Below, one piece after another: positions 6,655 through 11,967 of a stretch of DNA of 11,967 nt. Below the pieces are notes generated by a model. It searched no databases and had not been told where the DNA came from. It saw nothing but the letters and a program-made list of their open reading frames with translations. The stretch is from JAIXUI01 sp943373175 (lineage in GTDB: Bacteria; Bacteroidota; Bacteroidia; UBA7662; JAIXUI01): contig CALSBM010000086.1 in NCBI GenBank assembly GCA_943373175.1, positions 1 through 11,967 of the forward strand. The letters run 5' to 3'. The position numbers were made by a program, and so were the translations under genes. Each line of letters starts with the position of its first letter. Position 1 is the first letter of the stretch.

Positions 6655-8718
6655 ATGCGTAATCCTCGTTATTGGTCTCTTTGGGTATCCGGCTTGTTGT
6701 TGTTAAACCTCCATACCCATGCACAGACATTCGAACAAAAGACGGTTAACATCGGAAACCTTGGTTTAAATGTTACCAATGCCGGAACAATTGGTCTCCC
6801 CAATGTCCGGAACAATCCACAGGGTCCCCCTTCTATGGAGTATCCCCTTAATTCAGGAATCGAACATCTTTTCGAAGCCGGTATTTGGATAGGGTGTAAA
6901 ATAAATAACCAGAATATCGCTGTTAGTACGGCTACTGTTGATGATGCTGCGGGCTATTTACCCGGAAAAAGAGGATTTGAGTTTACCCCTTTGCCCGGAA
7001 GACCAGTAGTTGAGCGTTCATCACTCACCGAAAGTCCTGTATTTTCAACTTCCGCTATTTCTCATCAGGATTACGTGCTCCACTTTACCGATTCATTCAC
7101 TATTGTTCCTAATTCTAATCAGCCTATCAACGATCACTTAACCCCACTGCGTGCGAGTGTTAAGCTTGAAACTTATGCCTGGGATTTTTCTTATGCCGAT
7201 TTTTTTGTAATGATGAATTACGAAATCACCAATGTTAGCAGTTCTACCTGGGATTCGGTATTTCTTGGAAGCTGGAGCGACCTTGTGGTAAGAAATGTCA
7301 ATGTTAGTACTGATCAAGGTTCAGCATTTTTCAATAAAGGGGGCATTGGATATGTGGACTCTCTGAATGCTATATATGCCTACGACATTGCAGGAGATCC
7401 CGGATTCACTAATTCTTACGGTGCTATTCAATGCTTAGGCGGAATTTGGAGAGGGCAATACTTCCATCCTCGCAATTCAGCACAATTTACTAATCAAGGA
7501 CTTCCGGCTCCGAAAATCAATCCAAACTACTGGATTTACAACTTACAGGCCCCTAACAACGACCCATTGCGTTATGACAGGATGCAAAATGCAGGAGATT
7601 TTTCACCGGCTGCCAATCTTGGAACTCCTGCCAACAGAGTTCAATTGTTGTCCACCGGGCCGTTTGTCCAAATAGCGCCTGGTGAATCGGTCAGCTTGGT
7701 ATTTGCTTATGTATGTGCGAAACAATTACCGGATAACCCCAAAGACTCGCCAATAGCCAGAGCTAAACTTCTCGATAATTTAGGCTGGGCAAGAAGAACT
7801 TTTCTAGGAGAAGATGCGAATGAAAATGGGCAATTGGATTCAGGTGAAGACCAAAACGGGAACAATCGCTTAGATCGATTTATTCTTCCAGAACCACCTG
7901 CAAATCCGAAAACAAAAGTGGCTGTAGAAAATAATAAAGTGACTTTGTATTGGACTGATAATTCAGAAAACTCTATTGACCCAATCAGTAGAATAAAAGA
8001 CTTCGAAGGTTATCGCATATACAGAACCAATGCAGGAGCCGATATTCAATTGCAGCTCGATAACCGTAATCTGCTTCGTCAATACGATAAACCAGCAAAC
8101 TCTATTGGATTTAACAATGGTTTTGAGGAAGTCCGGCTTTCTACTCCCAAAAAATTTGAAGGCGATACGGTTGAATACCATTATGCCTACACCATCGACA
8201 ATCTTCTTAATGGCTGGCAGTACTTGTTCACAGTTGTCGCGTTCGATTCCGGTAATCCAGCCATCGGACTTCCATCATTGGAATCTTCGGTTGCCCGGAA
8301 CACAAGAAGAGCGTTTGCCGGAACGCCGGCAAGCTCGATAAATGGCAATGACCAGGATAAAGAGCTAGGCGTTTATCCTAATCCTTACCGAGTAAGCGGT
8401 GCTTGGGACGGCACAACAAGCAGGTCAAGAAAAATCATGTTTTACAACCTGCCGCGTAAAGCAGAAATCAGGATTTATACCCTTTCCGGAGATGTGGTAA
8501 CCACATTGAATCACGATGCGGATAAAACGTTCAATGGAAGTGAAATTCAGTGGTATAAAACTTTTGGCGGAGAAAATGCAACCATGCCAGAAGGCGAACA
8601 CGCTTGGGATATTCTTTCCGAAGAAAAGCAAGGAATTGCAACCGGGCTATACTTGTTTACTGTAAAAGATTTACAAACAGGTAAAATCAAAGAAGGCAAG
8701 TTTGCAGTGATAAAATAA
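6655..8718 (+). CDS. Large secreted protein with calcium-loop, fibronectin III-like and T9SS-type C-terminal sorting regions
   Basis: This 687-residue exported protein has no recognisable enzyme motif. The ATG at 6655 begins a signal peptide (basic start MRNPRYW, hydrophobic core VSGLLLLNL, cleavage near HAQ at 22-24). An earlier in-frame ATG at 6526 would place the peptide internally and overlap the WbqC gene by 86 bases, so I reject it. Residues 25-385 form an unrecognised beta-rich region. Residues 387-409 hold two EF-hand/thrombospondin-3-like loops of the DxNxNGxLD type (DANENGQLDSGE, DQNGNNRLDRF). A fibronectin III-like segment follows (about 414-540, KVTLYWTDNSENS, FEGYRIYRT, WQYLFTVVAFD). 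The C terminus from 572 (GVYPNPYRVSG to EGKFAVIK) resembles FlgD-like/type A sorting domains used by the type IX secretion system. It is probably surface-attached or released. Sorting assignment is by pattern only. Confidence 0.8.
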   Translation: MRNPRYWSLWVSGLLLLNLHTHAQTFEQKTVNIGNLGLNVTNAGTIGLPNVRNNPQGPPSMEYPLNSGIEHLFEAGIWIGCKINNQNIAVSTATVDDAAGYLPGKRGFEFTPLPGRPVVERSSLTESPVFSTSAISHQDYVLHFTDSFTIVPNSNQPINDHLTPLRASVKLETYAWDFSYADFFVMMNYEITNVSSSTWDSVFLGSWSDLVVRNVNVSTDQGSAFFNKGGIGYVDSLNAIYAYDIAGDPGFTNSYGAIQCLGGIWRGQYFHPRNSAQFTNQGLPAPKINPNYWIYNLQAPNNDPLRYDRMQNAGDFSPAANLGTPANRVQLLSTGPFVQIAPGESVSLVFAYVCAKQLPDNPKDSPIARAKLLDNLGWARRTFLGEDANENGQLDSGEDQNGNNRLDRFILPEPPANPKTKVAVENNKVTLYWTDNSENSIDPISRIKDFEGYRIYRTNAGADIQLQLDNRNLLRQYDKPANSIGFNNGFEEVRLSTPKKFEGDTVEYHYAYTIDNLLNGWQYLFTVVAFDSGNPAIGLPSLESSVARNTRRAFAGTPASSINGNDQDKELGVYPNPYRVSGAWDGTTSRSRKIMFYNLPRKAEIRIYTLSGDVVTTLNHDADKTFNGSEIQWYKTFGGENATMPEGEHAWDILSEEKQGIATGLYLFTVKDLQTGKIKEGKFAVIK

Positions 8719-8736
8719 GCGAATACACACTATCGT

Positions 8737-8772
8737 AAAAAGCTATTCAATGGCAAACTTCTTAGCTTTTTC
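8737..8772 (+). terminator. Possible weak terminator after the secreted-protein gene
   Basis: AAAAAGCTA (8737-8745) and TAGCTTTTT (8763-8771) form a perfect 9-bp stem with a 17-base loop and a short T run. It lies 18 bases after the stop codon. The low GC content and long loop make it weak, and the stronger terminator at 8988 may do the main work. Confidence 0.35.
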
Positions 8773-8782
8773 ACATGGGACT

Positions 8783-8883
8783 TTTCCCGCGGATTTGCGC
8801 CGATTCCAACGGTAGATTAGCGCTAATCTGCATTGGAAACTACCCTAACAGCCATTTTGAAATTTGCGTAAATCTGCGGGAAA
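8783..8883. repeat. Nested inverted-repeat (REP-like) intergenic element
   Basis: Two 23-base arms, 8783-8805 and 8861-8883, are inverted copies with 19 matches; three of the four differences would still pair as G-U in the plus-strand RNA. Between them sits a perfect 16-base palindrome, AGATTAGCGCTAATCT (8814-8829), flanked by TTCCAA (8804-8809) and TTGGAA (8833-8838). Variants of the word GCAGATT/AATCTGC recur within the element. There is no reading frame. The architecture is that of a dispersed palindromic repeat or a mini-element without a transposase; the genome copy number cannot be seen here. Confidence 0.65.
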
Positions 8884-8987
8884 CTTGCCAATCTAAAGGG
8901 CTTTTACGATGGTGGATATTCATTAAAATAAAGACTTGATTTATTCGCCAGTTTAGCAGAATAGATTGTTTCAGTTTAATTTGCTTT

Positions 8988-9023
8988 CATAACAAAAGCC
9001 CGGCGTTTCGGGCTTTTGTTATG
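8988..9023. terminator. Bidirectional terminator between converging genes
   Basis: A perfect 15-bp stem (8988-9002 with 9009-9023, core AAAAGCCCG/CGGGCTTTT) closes the 6-base loop GCGTTT. It has A-rich and T-rich sides, so it can end transcription from both the secreted-protein gene (+) and the SulP gene (-), whose stop is 6 bases away. Confidence 0.88.
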
Positions 9024-9028
9024 CTGCA

Positions 9029-10621
9029 CTACACCGATTTAACCCGCTTTCTTGTAGCTAATGGGTGAGGAGATAATGGACGATGAACTTCGAGACCTAT
9101 AATTTCAAATTCACCACCTTTATGTTTAAATTCTCTTGAGAAATGCGTTATGAATGATAAAAAAGAATGATCAATCAATAAGGTATCAGAGATATCAAAA
9201 CAAACTTTAGAATTTGTTGGAACTGACATCAACATCTTTTTAAATCCAAGTAAGTTAGAAAATACTGCTGAGCCTTGTACCCGAATTAGAACTTGTTCAC
9301 CCTTGTCTTCGCGGGAATATAGAACTTTAAACAAACTTCTGAAGGTCGCACCATTGTAGAAGTGAAAAATCAGCTTAACTACTATTCCAGCCACAACTCC
9401 AAGAAGTAAATCTTCTGCCAAGGTGATAATAATCGTGGTAAGAAAAATAGCAAGTTGTTCCCTTCCAACATGGTAAACATGAACAAATTCTTTGGGAGCT
9501 GCTAATCGGTAGCCAGCGAAAATCAACATGGCGGCAAGTGCTGCATTCGGTATCATTTCAATAACGGGTATAATCAGTAGCATAGCAAATAAGAGAAAAA
9601 TGCCATGAAAGAAATTAGACCATTTAGTTTTTGCACCAAAAGTGATGTTAGCAGAACTTCTTACTACTTCTGAAATCATTGGTAAACCTCCCAGCAATCC
9701 TGACAGTGCATTTCCTAATCCTTGTGCTTTTAAATCGACATTGTAATCGCTTTCTCTGCGGTAAGGATCGAGATTATCCATGGCTTTAACCGTTAGTAAA
9801 GATTCCAGGCTTGATACAAACAAAAACATCATCACATACTTCCAGAATATCCAAGTTGTAATCATAGAAAAGTCTGCATTAAATCGTATTGTGGACCAGA
9901 AATCCCCAATCTTAACAAGAGAATATCCAGGTTCTGTGTCGGCAAAGTGCATGTACAAGGCGTAAGGAATAGCAATAATCAATACAATCATGGGACCCGG
10001 TACTTTCTTCAGAATTTCAGACTTAATTCTGGGCAAACTGAAAAGAATTAGTAATCCTACAAGCCCTATTGCTGCAATTCTCCAATGAGCATGCGTGATA
10101 AATCTTGGAATATCTCGAATTAATTCGAGCGGTCCTTCCCCCTTATACAACGCCGGTTCAGTGCCTAGCAATACAGGGATTTGCTTGGCGATAATGATTA
10201 TCCCAATTGCAGCTAACATACCATGAACTGCTACATGAGGAAAGAAATCCGATAAACTTCCAAACTTCAGAAAACCAAAGAGGATTTGTAAAACCGCCAT
10301 GATGAGAATGATTCCACAGACGATATGCCAAGCCTTTTCATTAGCTCCAAACTCAGCTATAGCACCCGCTGTAACGGTAATTAATCCCGCAGCAGGCCCT
10401 TTGATTGTCATTTCTGATACTTTGAAAAAACTGGTAAATAAACCGCCAATCATTGCGGTTAATACCCCCATGGAAGCAGGAAATCCGCTTGCTTTCGCAA
10501 TTCCCAGGCTTAATGGTAGCGCGAGCAAGAAGACCAAAAAACCGGATAAAACATCTTTATTCCAGTTTTCCTTTAGCCCTTTTATTCCACGGGCTGGAGG
10601 ATTGTTTCTGTCGTAATTCAT
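9029..10621 (-). CDS. SulP-family inorganic anion transporter with STAS domain
   Basis: This 530-residue membrane protein belongs to the SulP (SLC26-like) family, which carries sulfate, bicarbonate or other anions, in bacteria often with H+ or Na+. Family landmarks are the N-terminal DVLSGFLVFLLALPLSLGIA (23-42), IKGPAAGLITVTAGAI (73-88), SSLESLLTVKAMD (270-282) and the SulP signature region LLGGLPMISEVVRSSANITFGAKTK (309-332). About a dozen hydrophobic segments reach to residue 420. A cytoplasmic STAS domain follows (about 441-512); its usual phosphorylation-loop serine region reads IDHSFLSF. The ATG at 10621 lies one base after the stop of the NuoL-like gene (TAG, C, ATG), so the two are almost certainly co-translated. 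That partner favours bicarbonate as substrate, but sulfate cannot be excluded by sequence alone. A terminator follows at 8988-9023. Confidence 0.93.
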   Translation of the reverse strand: MNYDRNNPPARGIKGLKENWNKDVLSGFLVFLLALPLSLGIAKASGFPASMGVLTAMIGGLFTSFFKVSEMTIKGPAAGLITVTAGAIAEFGANEKAWHIVCGIILIMAVLQILFGFLKFGSLSDFFPHVAVHGMLAAIGIIIIAKQIPVLLGTEPALYKGEGPLELIRDIPRFITHAHWRIAAIGLVGLLILFSLPRIKSEILKKVPGPMIVLIIAIPYALYMHFADTEPGYSLVKIGDFWSTIRFNADFSMITTWIFWKYVMMFLFVSSLESLLTVKAMDNLDPYRRESDYNVDLKAQGLGNALSGLLGGLPMISEVVRSSANITFGAKTKWSNFFHGIFLLFAMLLIIPVIEMIPNAALAAMLIFAGYRLAAPKEFVHVYHVGREQLAIFLTTIIITLAEDLLLGVVAGIVVKLIFHFYNGATFRSLFKVLYSREDKGEQVLIRVQGSAVFSNLLGFKKMLMSVPTNSKVCFDISDTLLIDHSFLSFITHFSREFKHKGGEFEIIGLEVHRPLSPHPLATRKRVKSV

Positions 10622-10622
10622 G

Positions 10623-11967
10623 CTAAGATGATTTTAAAGAGGTTTCGTGGTTTTTCTTGATGTGTGGCCCTAAAAAGAGCCGTGCATATACCCGGATTAA
10701 AGCAATTCCTCCCAGAACAAAACTGCTGGAGGCAAAAAATGCCAATACCAGTTGTCTGGAGTGGATATGGCTAAAAAGCAAGTCTTCGCCGACAAATGAA
10801 TAGGTGATGGGAAAACCCATCAATCCAAGGCAACACAATAGAAAAAAAAATGCTAAACGTGGGTATTCCCAGGCATGACCGTAATAGCCATTCAAATTAA
10901 AAAACGGGCGCTCGCGTTCGAGCAGATAACGAAGCAGTAAATACCCGATTAATCCTGCCGGTACAAATCCGCTTAAATAAAACAAGGTATGATGCCAGTC
11001 AAAATCTTCATTAAAGGAAACAGCAAGTGCTACCCAACCATGATTCATCAACACCAGCATCCAGGAAAGACGAGGAAAATGCCTCTCCGAAAATGCTTTT
11101 AACACCATTAACCAGCCAATTCCCGCAAAGAGTGCGGGTAAAACTGCTCGTACTTCAGGGTATAGTGTATCACGGTACAAATACAAACAGCAGGCAAGAG
11201 CAAAAACCGGAACGACGTAATACAATACATTTCGTTTGGTAAGAAAATCCAGTTTATGTCCTATCGTCTTTATCGGCGAGAATACAATCTTGTTAATAAA
11301 ATGCTCTAATCCCCATTCCTGGATACTCATGGTGTAAATCGTAGCTTCTAACTTCTTTCTCCATTCCGGGAGAACTGGTTGCACTTTTTCATGATAATGA
11401 TAAAGCTGATCCCGAATCATGTAGCTGATAACTGATGGCGATACCAACAATTGGTACGATCTGAGAAAAGCATTTCCCATAAAATGAAACAAGGCTAAGG
11501 CTTTGAACCCCAAAGCAATCTCGATAAACATAATGCCGATTTGAGCTACAGAAGCATAGGCTATTCTCGTTTTTATGGTGGTTTGGACATTCGATATCGC
11601 AAAACCTGCAATGGCTGAAATCGCTCCAACCCCTCCAATCAGCCAGCGAGCGATGTATTGATGTTCCCAAAATGGATAAGTGCGAAGTAACAAAAACACA
11701 CCAAAATGAACTGAAAGCGAGCCATAGAAGATAGCACTGGAAGGTGTAGGCCCTTCCATGGCTCGGGGCAACCATGAACAAAAGGGCCATTGAGCTGATT
11801 TAGCAGCAGCAGCAACCAATAAACAGAGCGATATTCCGATTCCAATCAAACTGTGTTCTGAGAGCTGATGATGAACCAGTTCGTAGTGGTTAAGCTTGAA
11901 AAACTTTATGTTTTCTTGCCATAAATGATGACTTGCCCACATAGCCAGCAATACACCGATATCGCCA
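10623..11967 (-). CDS. NuoL/DabB-like proton-conducting membrane subunit (5' partial)
   Basis: This is the C-terminal 448 residues of a NuoL/MrpA/DabB-type proton-channel subunit. The frame is open to the right edge (GDIGVLLAMW, the NuoL-like GDxGxLL segment), so the TTG at 11951 and ATG at 11942 are internal and the true start is outside the window. Landmarks are AAAAKSAQWPFCSWLPRAMEGPTPSSAI, with the channel lysine of KSAQ (codon 11799-11801) kept, then AYASVAQIGIMFIE, and late FPITYSFVGEDLLFSH. Complex I proteins read SALIHAATMV after the EGPTP motif; here it is SAIFYGSLSV, with Tyr at the usual His (codon 11724-11726). No other complex I gene is visible, and a SulP carrier follows directly, so a DabB-like role (energising inorganic-carbon uptake with a DUF2309 partner) is more likely than respiratory complex I. 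MrpA/antiporter-like function is an alternative. Confidence 0.85.
   Translation of the reverse strand, partial: GDIGVLLAMWASHHLWQENIKFFKLNHYELVHHQLSEHSLIGIGISLCLLVAAAAKSAQWPFCSWLPRAMEGPTPSSAIFYGSLSVHFGVFLLLRTYPFWEHQYIARWLIGGVGAISAIAGFAISNVQTTIKTRIAYASVAQIGIMFIEIALGFKALALFHFMGNAFLRSYQLLVSPSVISYMIRDQLYHYHEKVQPVLPEWRKKLEATIYTMSIQEWGLEHFINKIVFSPIKTIGHKLDFLTKRNVLYYVVPVFALACCLYLYRDTLYPEVRAVLPALFAGIGWLMVLKAFSERHFPRLSWMLVLMNHGWVALAVSFNEDFDWHHTLFYLSGFVPAGLIGYLLLRYLLERERPFFNLNGYYGHAWEYPRLAFFFLLCCLGLMGFPITYSFVGEDLLFSHIHSRQLVLAFFASSSFVLGGIALIRVYARLFLGPHIKKNHETSLKSS

Noticed and set aside
10299..10616. Plus-strand reading frame of 105 codons opposite the SulP gene
   Set aside because: It is antisense to the conserved membrane domain of a clear SulP gene and shows no domain of its own.

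Overview
The window looks like a chromosomal segment of a Bacteroidota bacterium. The evidence is a Bacteroidota-type RND efflux pump, a WbqC-family protein, a GWxTD-domain protein, an LpxL-like acyltransferase with the HHANWE motif, a secreted protein ending in a T9SS-like sorting domain, and the absence of clear Shine-Dalgarno sequences before the starts. Base composition is moderately AT-rich throughout. I see no tRNA, rRNA, CRISPR array, phage or insertion-sequence gene.

Layout, left to right. (1) Positions 1-1072 (+) hold the C-terminal part of an RND efflux pump, closed by a strong hairpin terminator. (2) Positions 1226-2176 (+) hold accA, the carboxyltransferase alpha subunit of acetyl-CoA carboxylase. 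(3) Positions 5976 down to 2191 (-) form a tight four-gene run: a secreted GWxTD-domain protein, an LpxL/HtrB-type lipid A acyltransferase, a family 2 glycosyltransferase and methylmalonyl-CoA epimerase. Neighbouring genes abut, overlap or lie 5 bases apart, so they are probably co-transcribed. The epimerase meets accA tail to tail with a 14-base gap. (4) After a 44-base divergent spacer, 6021-8718 (+) encodes a WbqC-family protein and a large exported protein with calcium-loop, fibronectin III-like and C-terminal sorting regions. (5) Positions 8719-9028 are non-coding: a weak hairpin, a nested inverted-repeat element of about 100 bp, and a strong terminator shared by the converging genes. (6) From 11967 down to 9029 (-), a NuoL/DabB-like proton-channel subunit (5' end outside the window) is followed, with one base between stop and start, by a SulP anion transporter with a STAS domain.

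Genes that seem to work together: the acyltransferase and glycosyltransferase suggest an outer-membrane lipid or polysaccharide task, with the GWxTD and WbqC genes beside them. The most interesting pair is the NuoL-like subunit plus SulP carrier. It resembles half of a proton-gradient-driven inorganic-carbon uptake module; the usual DabA (DUF2309) partner is not visible and would have to lie beyond the right edge. That reading is inference.
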